A stretch of 64,000 nt of DNA. Origin: Rhodococcus sp. HNM0569 (lineage in GTDB: Bacteria > Actinomycetota > Actinomycetes > Mycobacteriales > Mycobacteriaceae). The stretch is taken from NCBI RefSeq assembly GCF_012726205.1, contig NZ_JAASAE010000016.1, positions 1 to 64,000 of the forward strand, read 5' to 3'. The notes beneath the pieces were generated by a model. The model was not told the DNA's origin. It was given only the letters and a program-made list of their open reading frames with translations, and ran no database searches. Each line of letters opens with the position of its first letter. The first letter of the stretch is position 1. This document shows, in pieces, positions 1 to 8,850 of the stretch. The position numbers and the translations under genes are program-made.

Positions 1-993
1 CTGCCGCGGCGTGGCGAGCCCGCACCCGCGGCGTCGGCCGAGTCGGCGCCTGCGGCGCCGCCGCGCGAGCCGGGTGCCAACCCGCCGCTGCCGCGTCGCG
101 GCGAGAGCGGTCTGCCCCAACGTCGTGGTGTCGACGGCGACGCGGGCGCCCCGCCGCTCCCGCGTCGTGACACCGGATTGCCGCAGCGTGAGCCGGGGCT
201 CTCGCAGCGTGACAGTGGCTTGCCGCAGCGCGAGAGTGGCTTGCCGCAGCGTGAGCCGACGCGAGATCGCGAGCAGCACGAGCCGCAGGACGCTCCGGCG
301 GCGGAGGTGTCGTCCACCGGTCTGCCCAAGCGCAGGCCCGGTGCCAGCGGGATCTCGTCGTACATGCCGTCCGAGGCCCCGGCTGCGCCTGCCGAGCCGG
401 CACCGAGTGATCCACTCACCGACGAGTGGGTGCTGCCGGAGTCCGCGGACACGCCTGCGCGGCCGCCCGAGCAGAAGGAGCCGCGCCACCGGTACCGGTC
501 GAACGCCGCGAAGACGGCGTCGTTCTTCCAGTCCCGCACCGAGGTGCCGCCGGTCGACGGCTCGGCCGATCCCACGCCGATCTTCGCCGACATGATGTCG
601 AACTGGCTCACCGATCCCACGGCGAGCGACACCACGATGGGCGAGTGGCACTCGGCAGGCGACGAGGCGTGGGCCGCGGTCGACCGGGTGATCGCCAAGC
701 CGGTCGAGGTCGATCCCGAGATCGGTCTGCCCAAGCGCAGGCCGGGCGAGCGGCTGCTGCCGGGTGCGGTCGACGACGCCAGCGACACGGGCACGTTCCG
801 CAAGGTCCGCGACCCCGACGCCATCCGCGCCAAGCTCAGTCGGCACCAGCAGGGTGTCCGCAACGGTCGCGCCGGCCGCTCGTTCGGTGCGAACCAGGCG
901 GACCGCGATCACGCACCCGCCGGTACCGGCTCGGCCCCGGCAGGATCCAGTACGTACAGCACCGGCAGCCACAGCACCGAGGGAGAACGATGA
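1..993 (+). CDS. Conservon-type sensor histidine kinase, C-terminal tail (partial)
   Basis: The frame is open from base 1, so the start and all catalytic domains lie outside the window. The visible 330 residues are hydrophilic and disordered-looking, rich in Pro, Arg and Ala, with repeated G-L-P-[QK]-R units (roughly residues 35-90, 108-113 and 242-247). Such tails are typical of the large nitrate/sulfonate-sensor-like kinases (CvnA) that begin conservons. The assignment rests on the next three genes (roadblock, DUF742, GTPase), which form the standard conservon order, and on the ATGA overlap with the second gene. The kinase role itself is inferred, since no HATPase motif is visible here. Confidence 0.72.
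   Translation: MPRRGEPAPAASAESAPAAPPREPGANPPLPRRGESGLPQRRGVDGDAGAPPLPRRDTGLPQREPGLSQRDSGLPQRESGLPQREPTRDREQHEPQDAPAAEVSSTGLPKRRPGASGISSYMPSEAPAAPAEPAPSDPLTDEWVLPESADTPARPPEQKEPRHRYRSNAAKTASFFQSRTEVPPVDGSADPTPIFADMMSNWLTDPTASDTTMGEWHSAGDEAWAAVDRVIAKPVEVDPEIGLPKRRPGERLLPGAVDDASDTGTFRKVRDPDAIRAKLSRHQQGVRNGRAGRSFGANQADRDHAPAGTGSAPAGSSTYSTGSHSTEGER
131..267 (+). repeat. Degenerate tandem GLPQR-coding repeat
   Basis: Within the kinase tail a short unit encoding G-L-P/S-Q-R-[ED] recurs about every 6-8 codons (the TTGCCGCAGCGTGA-like DNA motif is nearly identical between copies). Further isolated G-L-P-K-R copies occur near 320 and 725. This looks like expansion of a charged Pro/Arg linker rather than a folded domain. 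Confidence 0.6.
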
Positions 994-1403
994 CCAGCCC
1001 AGGATCCGACGTCACCAGGCCACTCGACTGGTTGGTGTCCAACTTCGCGACCGATGTTCCCGGCGTCGCGCACGCCGTCCTGGTGTCGGCCGACGGCCTG
1101 CTGATGGCCGCGAGCGCGCACCTGCCGCTCGATCGCGCCGAGCAGCTCGCTGCGGTCACGTCCGGTCTCGCGAGTCTGTCCGCGGGTGTCGCCCGGTTGT
1201 TCGACGGCGGCGGCGTGCTGCAGTCGGTCGTCGAGATGCAGAACGGCTACCTGCTGCTCATGAGCGTCGGCGACGGCTCGTACCTCGCGACGCTGACCGA
1301 TTCCGAATGCGACATCGGGCAGGTCGGTTACGAGATGGCGGTCCTCGTCGACCGCGTCGGCCAGTCCGTGCAGGCCACGGCCCGCACAGCGCAGGGATCC
1401 TGA
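990..1403 (+). CDS. Roadblock/LC7 domain protein of the conservon (CvnB type)
   Basis: A 137-residue protein. It begins M-T-S-P and contains the compact roadblock fold pattern (DWLVSNF at the N-terminus, then V-S-A-D-G-L-L-M-A and a long helix with a G-L-A-S-L-S segment). Roadblock proteins act as regulators or scaffolds for small Ras-like GTPases. The ATG overlaps the kinase stop as ATGA, implying translational coupling, and the next gene begins 8 bases after its stop. In conservons this protein is thought to act with the GTPase encoded two genes downstream. Confidence 0.88.
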   Translation: MTSPGSDVTRPLDWLVSNFATDVPGVAHAVLVSADGLLMAASAHLPLDRAEQLAAVTSGLASLSAGVARLFDGGGVLQSVVEMQNGYLLLMSVGDGSYLATLTDSECDIGQVGYEMAVLVDRVGQSVQATARTAQGS

Positions 1404-1411
1404 CCGAGACC

Positions 1412-1795
1412 ATGTCCAGGGAAGACGACTATCAGGAGCGGACGGAGGGTGGCGGACCGAACATCGTGCGGCCGTACTCCTTCACGTCCGGTCGGACGCG
1501 TCCGGCAGTCGAGCTCGCACTCGAAGCGCTGATCCGAGCGCTTCCGCAGTCCGCGGACCGACAGTGGGAGCTCGACGACGTCAACGCCGCGATCGTGACG
1601 CTGTGCCAGGAGTCGCCGTCGGTCGCCGAGATCGCCGCGCGCGTGGGTCTGCCGTTGGGCGTGGCCCGGGTCCTGGTGGCCGACCTGGTCGAATCCGGCC
1701 ACCTGCAGATACTTGCCACGCTGCAGGAGGATTCGACCGATTCCGAACGTCGCGAACTCATCGAAAGGGTCCTCAGTGGACTTCGTGAAATCTGA
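1412..1795 (+). CDS. DUF742 family protein of the conservon (CvnC type)
   Basis: A 127-residue protein with the DUF742 pattern: N-terminal I-V-R-P-Y segment, a winged-helix-like core (S-V-A-E-I-A-A-R-V-G-L-P-L-G-V-A-R-V-L), then D-L-V-E-S-G-H-L. The core resembles a DNA-binding helix-turn-helix, but in conservons the family is better known as a partner of the GTPase. The ATG at 1412 is the first good start after the roadblock stop. The stop lies inside the start region of the GTPase gene, so the two are translationally coupled. Confidence 0.88.
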   Translation: MSREDDYQERTEGGGPNIVRPYSFTSGRTRPAVELALEALIRALPQSADRQWELDDVNAAIVTLCQESPSVAEIAARVGLPLGVARVLVADLVESGHLQILATLQEDSTDSERRELIERVLSGLREI

Positions 1796-2372
1796 CAACG
1801 CGGGCCCGGGTACCGGGCGGGTCACCTCTGCCAAGATCGTCGTCGCCGGCGGCTTCGGTGTCGGCAAGACGACGCTGGTGGGCGCGGTTTCGGAGATCGT
1901 GCCGCTGCGTACCGAGGCGCTGGTCACCGACCAGAGCGACGGTATCGACAACCTCTCGAACGTTCCGCAGAAGGCGACCACGACGGTCGCGATGGACTTC
2001 GGCCGTATCAGCCTGGCCGAGGATCTCGTGCTCTACCTGTTCGGCACGCCCGGCCAGCACCGCTTCTGGTTCATGTGGGACGACCTGATCCGCGGCGCGA
2101 TCGGCGCGATCGTCCTGATCGACACGCGGCGTCTCGACGAGAGCTTCGCGGCGGTCGACTTCTTCGAGGCGCGCAACCTGCCGTTCCTGGTGGCCATCAA
2201 CCAGTTCGACGACGCGCCGCAGTATCCGTTCGAGGACATCCGCGAGGCGCTCGCGGTGTCGCACGACGTCCCGATCATCGCGGTCGACGCGCGCGAGCGG
2301 GAGTCGGCCAAGCAGGCGCTGGTCGAGATCACGCAGTACGCGCTGCGCAAGCTGCAGTCGGTCGCCTACTAG
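1776..2372 (+). CDS. Conservon GTP-binding protein (CvnD type)
   Basis: A 198-residue Ras-like ATP/GTP-binding protein. The P-loop GGFGVGKTT is at residues 25-33, a T-P-G-Q switch at 91-94 and N-Q-F-D (variant of NKxD) at 142-145. I chose GTG 1776, which sits just after an AAAGG ribosome site and overlaps the DUF742 stop by 20 bases; the upstream ATG at 1713 would lie deep inside the previous gene. In conservons this protein is the presumed output GTPase, which the histidine kinase, roadblock and DUF742 proteins regulate at the membrane. Confidence 0.9.
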   Translation: MDFVKSDNAGPGTGRVTSAKIVVAGGFGVGKTTLVGAVSEIVPLRTEALVTDQSDGIDNLSNVPQKATTTVAMDFGRISLAEDLVLYLFGTPGQHRFWFMWDDLIRGAIGAIVLIDTRRLDESFAAVDFFEARNLPFLVAINQFDDAPQYPFEDIREALAVSHDVPIIAVDARERESAKQALVEITQYALRKLQSVAY

Positions 2373-2419
2373 ACACCCGAGGGGGAGCCGACGGTTCCCG
2401 CGGGTTTTCAGGAGTTGGG

Positions 2420-3253
2420 ATGTCAGTCGGAATCGAACAGTTCGGCATGGGCTACTGGGTCGCCGCGCTCGCGGCGGTCACGTCGTTCATCGGCGTCTTC
2501 GTCGGTGTCGCGTCGAGCCGCATGGCCTCGGTCACGCGGGCTCCGCGACTGCGCGTCACGTGGATGTTCTGGTCCGCGCTGTCGTTCGGCCTGGTGGGGG
2601 CGTGGCTGCCGCACTTCATCGCGATGGCCGGCTTCGGCGTCGACGGCAGCCGGGTGCGCTTCGATCTCGTCTGGGTGCTGTTGTCGCTGATCGTGCCGGT
2701 CGTGGGGTCGGGTGCCGCGATCGTGGTGCTCACGCCCACGCCGACGCGGCACAGCCGCTCGTCGGGCGGCGTCGACATCGCCCGCGCCGTCCCGGCGATC
2801 CTGCTCGTGTGGCTGGGCCTGGTGGGCATGCACGCGGCGCTCGTGCACGCCGCCCGCATCCAGGGCTCGCTGGACTACACGGTGCCCTTCACGGCGGCGG
2901 CGCTCGTCCTTGCTCTCGCGATCTCCGCAGGCATCGTGTTCACGGCGCTGTTGATGGAACGCCGCATCGGTCGGATGGCCGCCGCCCTGGTGCTGGCCGT
3001 CGCGATCACCGCGATGCACTATCTCGGTTTCGCGGGCCTCGAGGCGACGCTCGACGACACGCTGCCGGTGCCGGACGGTACCGAGGTCTTCTCGGTCATG
3101 TTCCCGGCGTTCGTGCTGGCGATGCTCGTGTCGACGGTGCCGATCACGGCGCTGCTCATGGCGCCCGACCGGGTGTCCGCCCGCCTCGACCGTGAGGCCG
3201 ACCGGCTCGCGGACGAAGCGAACGACCTCGAGGTACTGCACACCCGCGGTTGA
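2420..3253 (+). CDS. MHYT-type seven-helix membrane protein
   Basis: A 277-residue protein with about seven hydrophobic helices. It carries the repeated M-H-Y/F signature of MHYT sensors in degraded form: PHFIAM near residue 55, GMHAAL near 135 and AMHYLGFAG near 200. MHYT domains are proposed to bind a metal and sense gases at the membrane, usually fused to GGDEF/EAL or kinase domains. Here there is no output domain, only a short charged C-terminal tail. It lies 47 bases after the GTPase gene on the same strand, so it may be a fifth conservon member. The sensing role is inferred. Confidence 0.75.
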   Translation: MSVGIEQFGMGYWVAALAAVTSFIGVFVGVASSRMASVTRAPRLRVTWMFWSALSFGLVGAWLPHFIAMAGFGVDGSRVRFDLVWVLLSLIVPVVGSGAAIVVLTPTPTRHSRSSGGVDIARAVPAILLVWLGLVGMHAALVHAARIQGSLDYTVPFTAAALVLALAISAGIVFTALLMERRIGRMAAALVLAVAITAMHYLGFAGLEATLDDTLPVPDGTEVFSVMFPAFVLAMLVSTVPITALLMAPDRVSARLDREADRLADEANDLEVLHTRG

Positions 3254-3324
3254 GAGCGTCGAGCTCCCGGTTTACTCGGTTCCGGCGCGCCCCCGAGTCG
3301 TGCGGGCGTCAGCTGACCTGCACC

Positions 3325-3332
3325 TATAGACT
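3325..3332 (+). promoter_or_regulatory. Possible -10 element for gyrA
   Basis: TATAGACT lies 73 bases before the gyrA ATG in the only gap of useful size upstream of it. It fits the actinobacterial TANNNT -10 pattern in two registers. I cannot see a convincing -35 hexamer at the right distance, so this is a weak call. Confidence 0.3.
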
Positions 3333-3404
3333 CGAGTGGTTGCGCGATGTTCTTCGCGAGCGGTCGCCCGCCCCGGAACGTCAAGGCGAGAGAAGAAGGA
3401 GCTC

Positions 3405-5912
3405 ATGACTGACACCACGTTGCCGCCGGAGGGACCGGGCGATCGCGTCGAGCCCGTAGACCTCCAGCAGGAGATGCAGAGCAGCTACATCGATTACGCG
3501 ATGAGCGTCATCGTGGGGCGTGCACTGCCCGACGTGCGCGACGGGCTCAAACCGGTTCACCGGCGCGTCCTCTACGCGATGTACGACAACGGGTTCCGGC
3601 CCGACCGCGGTTACGTCAAGTCGGCTCGCGCGGTCGCCGAGACGATGGGCAACTATCACCCGCACGGCGATTCGTCGATCTACGACACCCTGGTGCGTCT
3701 GGCTCAGCCGTGGTCGATGCGTTACCCGCTCGTCGACGGTCAGGGCAACTTCGGTTCGCGGGGCAACGACGGCGCGGCCGCAATGCGATACACCGAGTGC
3801 CGGCTCACGCCGCTCGCGATGGAGATGCTGCGCGAGATCGATCACGAGACGGTCGATTTCCAGCCCAATTACGACGGCCGGACACAAGAACCTGTGGTTC
3901 TCCCCAGCCGTATCCCCAACCTGTTGATCAACGGGTCCGGCGGCATCGCCGTCGGTATGGCGACGAACATCCCGCCGCACAACCTTCGTGAGGTCGCCGA
4001 GGCGGTCTACTGGGCGCTCGACAATCACGAGGCCGACGAGGAAGCCACGCTCGCGGCGTGCATGGAGCGCGTCAAGGGCCCCGACTTCCCGACACACGGG
4101 CTCATCGTCGGGTCGCAGGGCATCCAGGACGCGTACACCACGGGCCGCGGCTCGATCCGGATGCGCGGTGTCGTCGAGATCGAGGAGGACGCCAAGGGGC
4201 GCACCACGATCGTCGTCACCGAGCTCCCGTACCAGGTCAACCCCGACAACATGATCACGTCGATCGCCGAGCAGGTGCGCGACGGCAAGATCGCCGGCAT
4301 CTCCGACATCCACGACGAGTCGTCGGACCGCGTCGGCATGCGCATCGTCATCACGGTCAAGCGCGACGCCGTCGCGAAGGTCGTGCTCAACAACCTGTAC
4401 AAGCACACGCAGCTGCAGACGAGCTTCGGTGCCAACATGCTGTCGATCGTCGACGGCGTGCCGCGCACGCTGCGGCTCGACCAGATGATCCGGCTGTACA
4501 CGACGCACCAGATCGAGGTCATCCGCAGGCGCACCGAGTACCTGCTCCGCAAGGCCGAGGAACGCGCCCACATCCTGCGCGGCCTGGTCAAGGCGCTCGA
4601 CGCGCTCGACGAGGTGATCGCTCTCATCCGCCGCTCGGCCGACACGGACACCGCGCGCACGGGCCTGATGGACCTGCTCGACATCGACGAGATCCAGGCC
4701 ACCGCGATCCTCGACATGCAGCTGCGTCGCCTGTCGGCGCTCGAGCGGCAGAAGATCGTGGAGCAGTTGGCCGAGCTCGAACGCGAGATCGAGGACTACC
4801 GCGACATCCTCGCCAAGCCTGAGCGGCAGCGTGCCATCGTGCGCGACGAGCTCGCCGAGATCGTCGAGAAGTACGGCGACGACCGCCGCACGCGCATCAT
4901 CGCCGCCGACGGCGATGTGGCCGACGAGGACCTCATCGCGCGCGAGGACGTCGTCGTCACGATCACCGAGACGGGCTACGCGAAGCGCACGCGCACCGAC
5001 CTGTACCGATCGCAGAAGCGCGGCGGCAAGGGCGTCAAGGGCGCCGACCTCAAGCAGGACGACATCGTCAAGCACTTCTTCGTCACGTCGACGCACGACT
5101 GGCTGTTGTTCTTCACGACGAAGGGCCGGGTGTACCGCGCCAAGGCGTACGAGCTACCCGAGGCCAACCGCACCGCCCGTGGTCAGCACGTCGCGAACCT
5201 GCTCGCCTTCCAGCCCGACGAGCGCATCCAGGGCGTCATCCGCATCAAGTCGTACGAGGACGCGCCGTATCTCGTACTCGCGACGCGCAACGGCCTGGTC
5301 AAGAAGTCGAAGCTCACCGACTTCGACTCGAACCGCTCGGGCGGGATCGTCGCGATCAACCTGCGCGGCGAGGACGAACTGGTCGGCGCGGTGCTGTGCT
5401 CGTCGGACGACGACCTGCTGCTCGTGTCCGCGAAGGGCCAGTCGATCCGTTTCCACGCCACCGACGACGTGCTGCGGCCGATGGGCCGCGCGACGTCCGG
5501 CGTGCAGGGCATGCGGTTCAACGAGGACGACGTCCTGTTGTCGCTCAACGTCGTCAAGGACGGTGTCGGCAACTTCCTGCTGGTCGCGACGTCCGGCGGT
5601 TACGCCAAGCGCACGCCGATCGAGGACTACATGCCGCAGGGACGCGGCGGCAAGGGCGTGCTTACCATCCAGTACGACCCCAAGCGTGGCACCCTTGTCG
5701 GTGCGGTCATCGTGGACGACGAGGACGAGCTGTACGCGATCACGTCGGGCGGCGGCGTCATCCGCACGCCCGCCAAGCAGGTGCGCAAGGCCGGTCGCCA
5801 GACCAAGGGTGTGCGCCTGATGAACCTCGCGGACGGTGTCGATCTGCTGGCGATCGCCCGCAACGCCGACGAACCGGAAGAGCCCGCCGACACCGGAGCT
5901 AAGGAGTCCTAG
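3405..5912 (+). CDS. gyrA: DNA gyrase subunit A
   Basis: An 835-residue protein matching GyrA over its full length. It breaks and rejoins DNA through the catalytic tyrosine at residue 129 (M-R-Y-T-E) and, with GyrB, introduces negative supercoils. The quinolone region reads [10 protein letters not shown], placing Ser at position 90 and Asp at 94 (M. tuberculosis numbering coincides). The GyrA box QKRGGKG, needed for DNA wrapping, is present about two thirds along. ATG 3405 follows a GAAGGAG site. gyrB is not immediately upstream as it is in most relatives; the conservon and MHYT gene intervene. The stop overlaps the next start by one base. Confidence 0.98.
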   Translation: MTDTTLPPEGPGDRVEPVDLQQEMQSSYIDYAMSVIVGRALPDVRDGLKPVHRRVLYAMYDNGFRPDRGYVKSARAVAETMGNYHPHGDSSIYDTLVRLAQPWSMRYPLVDGQGNFGSRGNDGAAAMRYTECRLTPLAMEMLREIDHETVDFQPNYDGRTQEPVVLPSRIPNLLINGSGGIAVGMATNIPPHNLREVAEAVYWALDNHEADEEATLAACMERVKGPDFPTHGLIVGSQGIQDAYTTGRGSIRMRGVVEIEEDAKGRTTIVVTELPYQVNPDNMITSIAEQVRDGKIAGISDIHDESSDRVGMRIVITVKRDAVAKVVLNNLYKHTQLQTSFGANMLSIVDGVPRTLRLDQMIRLYTTHQIEVIRRRTEYLLRKAEERAHILRGLVKALDALDEVIALIRRSADTDTARTGLMDLLDIDEIQATAILDMQLRRLSALERQKIVEQLAELEREIEDYRDILAKPERQRAIVRDELAEIVEKYGDDRRTRIIAADGDVADEDLIAREDVVVTITETGYAKRTRTDLYRSQKRGGKGVKGADLKQDDIVKHFFVTSTHDWLLFFTTKGRVYRAKAYELPEANRTARGQHVANLLAFQPDERIQGVIRIKSYEDAPYLVLATRNGLVKKSKLTDFDSNRSGGIVAINLRGEDELVGAVLCSSDDDLLLVSAKGQSIRFHATDDVLRPMGRATSGVQGMRFNEDDVLLSLNVVKDGVGNFLLVATSGGYAKRTPIEDYMPQGRGGKGVLTIQYDPKRGTLVGAVIVDDEDELYAITSGGGVIRTPAKQVRKAGRQTKGVRLMNLADGVDLLAIARNADEPEEPADTGAKES

Positions 5913-7045
5913 TGAGCACTCCCCACCAGCCAGGCCGTCCCGACGAGCCGACAGGTGCCGAGTCGAAACCAGATCCTTCCGGTGCGAAGGGTGCGGGGGC
6001 CAAGGGGAACGGTGCTCCGCAGGGGGCAGGCAAGCCACCCCAGGCCCCTGGCGCCAAGCCACCCCAAGCCCCTGGCGCCAAGCCTCAGCAGGCACCTCCT
6101 GCCAAGCAACAGCAGGCCCCGGCCGCCAAGCCTCAGCAGGGTCCGCCCGCCACATCGGCGCAGGCTCCGACAGACGCGAAGAAGGCCGCACCTGCCGCCG
6201 ACCGGCCGCCGACGAATGGGTCGGCAGTGCGCCCCGAGGCCGCGGCGGGGCCGACGGAGAGTCGCTCGGCCGAGAACAAGGCCGACAATCCGGCGCCGAA
6301 TGCCGGTCAGCGCCCTGACACGGTGCGCGGCAGCCAGCAGCCGCCGTGGCAGCGCGGCGTGCAGCGCGAGCCGCAGACCAACATCCGTCCTGGTTCGCAG
6401 CCTGTCACGGGGGCGTCGTCGACGCGCAAAATGCCCGTCGTCACCGGCACCGCGGCGCCGCAGAACCAGGCGCAGGGTCAGAACCAGACCCAGCCTGCGC
6501 CGAACCGGGAGGCCGCCAAGGCGAAGGCGGCGGGCATCGACGGACCGACGCGTCACATCAGTCGGAGCACGTTGCCCACCGACATGCCGGATCTGTCGGA
6601 GGCGAAGCACCCGACACCGGCCGAGCGGGCCGCCGAGCAGCGGCCGGCCACCGGGGCCGTCGCGGCACCTACCCGAGTCGCAGAGGCCGACGCACTGCGC
6701 GCGACGGTGCAGCTGCGGCGCATCGATCCGTGGTCGACGCTCAAGATCTCGTCGATCCTGTCGGTGTCGTTGTTCTTCGTGTGGATGGTCGCGGTGGGCC
6801 TGCTCTACCTCGTGCTCGAGGGCATGGGCGTGTGGGACCGGCTGAACAACGCGTTCACCGACATCGTCGCCGACAGCGGTTCCGGCGGGCTCGTCACGGC
6901 GGGGCAGGTGTTCGGGTACTCGGCGGTGGTCGGGCTTGCGAACATGGTGTTGTTCACGGCGCTCGCGACGATCGGCGCGTTCATCTACAACATGTGCGCG
7001 GACCTCGTCGGTGGTCTCGAGGTCACTCTCGCGGACCGCGACTGA
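5912..7045 (+). CDS. DUF3566 membrane protein with Pro/Gln/Ala-rich N-terminal repeats
   Basis: A 377-residue protein starting at GTG 5912, seven bases after AAGGAG and overlapping the gyrA stop. Residues 1-260 are low complexity and hydrophilic, including five copies of an 8-residue K-P-P-Q-A-P-G-A unit. The last 115 residues form the DUF3566 domain: [11 protein letters not shown], a transmembrane helix, a loop with a D-R-L-N-N sequence, and a second helix. Location matches the Rv0007 gene after gyrA in M. tuberculosis. The function is unknown; the domain suggests a membrane-anchored protein with a long cytoplasmic tail. Confidence 0.92.
   Translation: MSTPHQPGRPDEPTGAESKPDPSGAKGAGAKGNGAPQGAGKPPQAPGAKPPQAPGAKPQQAPPAKQQQAPAAKPQQGPPATSAQAPTDAKKAAPAADRPPTNGSAVRPEAAAGPTESRSAENKADNPAPNAGQRPDTVRGSQQPPWQRGVQREPQTNIRPGSQPVTGASSTRKMPVVTGTAAPQNQAQGQNQTQPAPNREAAKAKAAGIDGPTRHISRSTLPTDMPDLSEAKHPTPAERAAEQRPATGAVAAPTRVAEADALRATVQLRRIDPWSTLKISSILSVSLFFVWMVAVGLLYLVLEGMGVWDRLNNAFTDIVADSGSGGLVTAGQVFGYSAVVGLANMVLFTALATIGAFIYNMCADLVGGLEVTLADRD
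6032..6151 (+). repeat. Five tandem 24-bp repeats in the DUF3566 gene
   Basis: Five consecutive 24-bp units each encode eight residues: [40 protein letters not shown]. The first two differ by one base, while later copies have drifted. In-frame tandem repeats of this kind are prone to copy-number change between strains. Confidence 0.85.
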
Positions 7046-7058
7046 GTAGGTCCGCGAG
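7028..7058 (+). terminator. Perfect 10-bp hairpin spanning the DUF3566 stop codon
   Basis: CTCGCGGACC at 7028-7037 pairs exactly with GGTCCGCGAG at 7049-7058. The 11-base loop contains the TGA stop of the DUF3566 gene. There is no U-run, so it may attenuate or protect the 3' end rather than terminate by the classical intrinsic mechanism. Confidence 0.4.
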
Positions 7059-7072
7059 CTGCGGAGATGTAG

Positions 7073-7112
7073 CCGCACCGGGCCCGTTTTGGAATCCCGG
7101 GGTCCGGTGCGG
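7073..7112 (+). terminator. Second GC-rich hairpin upstream of the tRNA genes
   Basis: CCGCACCGG at 7073-7081 pairs with CCGGTGCGG at 7104-7112, with extra CCCG/CGGG pairing possible inside the loop. It follows the hairpin at 7028-7058 and could separate gyrA-operon transcription from the tRNA genes. There is no U-run after the stem. Confidence 0.35.
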
Positions 7113-7167
7113 TAATCTTCCCACTCGGTTCAGGACGTACTCTGGATATGTCCGAGAACTCGATCGA

Positions 7168-7241
7168 GGGCCTATAGCTCAGGCGGTTAGAGCGCTTCGC
7201 TGATAACGAAGAGGTCGGAGGTTCAAGTCCTCCTAGGCCCA
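7168..7241 (+). tRNA. tRNA-Ile (anticodon GAT)
   Basis: A 74-nt cloverleaf. The acceptor GGGCCTA pairs with TAGGCCC before the A discriminator. The D-arm is AGCTCAGGCGGTTAGAGC. The anticodon loop CTGATAA sits in a CTTCG/CGAAG stem and gives GAT, and the T-arm contains GGTTCAAGTCC. CCA is not encoded. Position between gyrA/DUF3566 and tRNA-Ala matches the ileT-alaT pair of Mycobacteriales. Confidence 0.97.
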
Positions 7242-7270
7242 CTCCTGGTGTCGAACAAGGAGACCACCCG

Positions 7271-7372
7271 ATGCGTGTTCTGCTCATCATCGGAACCGGC
7301 ATCGCCGTAGGTCTCGGATTGACCAAGCTGCTCGAGAGCAGGGAGGTCTGGCACGAGGTCACGGGGCCTTAG
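7271..7372 (+). CDS. 33-residue DLW-39-like small membrane protein
   Basis: A very short frame lies between the two tRNA genes: start M-R-V-L-L-I-I-G-T-G, a single hydrophobic helix (residues 3-20), then K-L-L-E-S-R-E-V-W-H-E-V-T. It resembles the DLW-39 family, tiny actinobacterial proteins which I recall being encoded beside these tRNAs, having one helix followed by a D-L-W-x-E-A-T motif; here the motif reads E-V-W-H-E-V-T. An AAGGAG site lies 10 bases before the ATG. The last codons and TAG stop run 10 bases into the 5' end of tRNA-Ala. Function is unknown. Confidence 0.6.
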   Translation: MRVLLIIGTGIAVGLGLTKLLESREVWHEVTGP

Positions 7373-7435
7373 CTCAGTTGGTAGAGCGCTGCCTTTGCAA
7401 GGCAGATGTCAGGAGTTCGAATCTCCTAGGCTCCA
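7363..7435 (+). tRNA. tRNA-Ala (anticodon TGC)
   Basis: A 73-nt cloverleaf. The acceptor GGGGCCT pairs with AGGCTCC (one G-T pair) before an A discriminator. The anticodon loop TTTGCAA gives TGC, and the T-arm is GGAGTTCGAATCTCC. CCA is not encoded. Its first ten bases also hold the end and stop codon of the small protein gene at 7271. Confidence 0.97.
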
Positions 7436-7445
7436 CATTCACGAA

Positions 7446-7474
7446 GGGCGCCTCCACGACGGAGGCGCCTTTTT
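7446..7474 (+). terminator. Intrinsic terminator after tRNA-Ala
   Basis: GGCGCCTCC at 7447-7455 and GGAGGCGCC at 7461-7469 form a perfect 9-bp stem with loop ACGAC, followed by five T (7470-7474). It starts 11 bases after tRNA-Ala and is the clearest rho-independent terminator in the window. Confidence 0.92.
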
Positions 7475-7519
7475 CGTCTGTGGCACGGCTGTGGCCGGCG
7501 GGAATGTGCGGCCACTGTT

Positions 7520-8836
7520 TCACGTGGAACCAGGTGAGGGCCGCTCCAACGTCGAGATCTTGTCGAGAAGGACCGCGCGCTCACGTTCGTTTTCGGTGAG
7601 CTGTGCCGCGGCGGCAAGTTCGGCCCGTGCCTCGTCGGTGCGGCCGATCTGCAGGAGAAGTTCCGCGCGCGTGGCGGGCAGGAGCCGGTACCGAGCGAGC
7701 CGTCCGCTCGCCGCCAGCTCGTCGACGATCCGCAGCGCCGATTCGGGGCCGTCGGCCATCGCGATGGCGGCTGCGCGATTGAGCTCGACGACGGGGGACG
7801 GCGAGACGCGACCGAGCTCGTCGTAGAGATCCACGATGCGATGCCAGTCCGTGGTGTCGACCGAGCTCGCGAGCGCGTGGCATTCGGCGATCGCCGCCTG
7901 CACCGCGTACGGACCGCGGGAGTCCTCGAGTTCGTCGGCGCGGGCGAGCGCGGCGCGGCCGCGCGCGATGCGGCCCCGATCCCACAGCCGTCGATCCTGA
8001 TCGGCGAGCAGGATCGGCTTGCCGTCTGCGTCCAGGCGCGCGGGGAAGCGGGCTGCCGTCAGTTCCATGAGTGCCGACAGTGCGTGCGCCTCGGCGACGC
8101 GTGGCAGGCGCGCGGTGAGAACCCGGCCGAGACGCAGCGCCTCGAGGCTCAGGTCGGTGCGCATCCACGAGTCACCCGAGCTTGCGGAGTGGCCTTCGCT
8201 GAACAAGAGATACACGACGTTCAGCACCGACCCGACACGTCGCGCGTACTCGCGGCCGGCCGGCATCTCGAAGCGCACCTGTGCGGCGCCGAGAGTCTTC
8301 TTGGCACGCACGATCCGTTGCTGAACTGTTGTGGTCGGGACGAGGAAGGCCTTGCCGATCGCATCGGTGGTCAACCCGCACACCACTCGGAGAGTGAGCG
8401 CGACCCGCGCCTCTCGGGGCAGCACGGGGTGGCAGGCGACGAAGATCAGCCTCAGGACGTCGTCGGGGTCGTCGGGGTCGACATCCGGGTCCCACGGCAT
8501 GTCGTTCGCGGCGTCTCGTTGCGATGCTTCGAGGTCGTGGGCGAAACCGGCCATCCGATCGTCGTAGCGCTCGCGCCTGCGCCAATGGTCGATCGCTTTG
8601 CGTTCGGCGACCGTCGTGAGCCACGCGGCAGGGTTGCGCGGCACCCCGGTGGCGGGCCATTGCGCGAGTGCGTCGGTGAGGGCTTCCTGCGTCAGGTCTT
8701 CGGCGAGCGCGAAGTCACCGACTCGCCGGGTGAGGGCGCCGACGATGCGGGCCGACTCGATACGCCACACGGCCTCGACCGACCGTCGCGCCGACTCGGG
8801 GTCGACGCGGCGGTGGCTCGGTGGGCGCTCGGGCAC
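7520..8836 (-). CDS. ECF42-type RNA polymerase sigma factor with C-terminal TPR-like extension
   Basis: A 438-residue sigma factor, much longer than a plain ECF factor. It contains region 2 (D-F-A-L-A-E-D-L-T-Q-E-A with A-A-W-L-T-T-V-A-E-R-K-A-I-D), region 4 (L-T-T-D-A-I-G-K-A-F-L with T-V-Q-Q-R-I-V-R-A-K-K) and a long alpha-helical C-terminal half. This layout and the DGPF/YCII neighbour define group ECF42. I chose GTG 8836, 14 bases after the partner gene; the longer frame to 8995 would overlap that gene by about 145 bases. No anti-sigma gene is present; in this group the C-terminal extension is thought to control activity. Confidence 0.88.
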   Translation of the reverse strand: MPERPPSHRRVDPESARRSVEAVWRIESARIVGALTRRVGDFALAEDLTQEALTDALAQWPATGVPRNPAAWLTTVAERKAIDHWRRRERYDDRMAGFAHDLEASQRDAANDMPWDPDVDPDDPDDVLRLIFVACHPVLPREARVALTLRVVCGLTTDAIGKAFLVPTTTVQQRIVRAKKTLGAAQVRFEMPAGREYARRVGSVLNVVYLLFSEGHSASSGDSWMRTDLSLEALRLGRVLTARLPRVAEAHALSALMELTAARFPARLDADGKPILLADQDRRLWDRGRIARGRAALARADELEDSRGPYAVQAAIAECHALASSVDTTDWHRIVDLYDELGRVSPSPVVELNRAAAIAMADGPESALRIVDELAASGRLARYRLLPATRAELLLQIGRTDEARAELAAAAQLTENERERAVLLDKISTLERPSPGST

Positions 8837-8850
8837 GTGCTCTCTTCTGC

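Noticed and set aside
2423-3241. 272-codon minus-strand frame opposite the MHYT-type gene
   Set aside because: Extremely His/Arg/Asp-rich; the plus strand encodes seven hydrophobic helices that account for it.
3381-5096. 571-codon open frame on the minus strand opposite gyrA
   Set aside because: Its composition is Asp/Arg/Val/His-rich with no motif, as expected for the antisense of a high-GC gene, and gyrA on the plus strand is certain.
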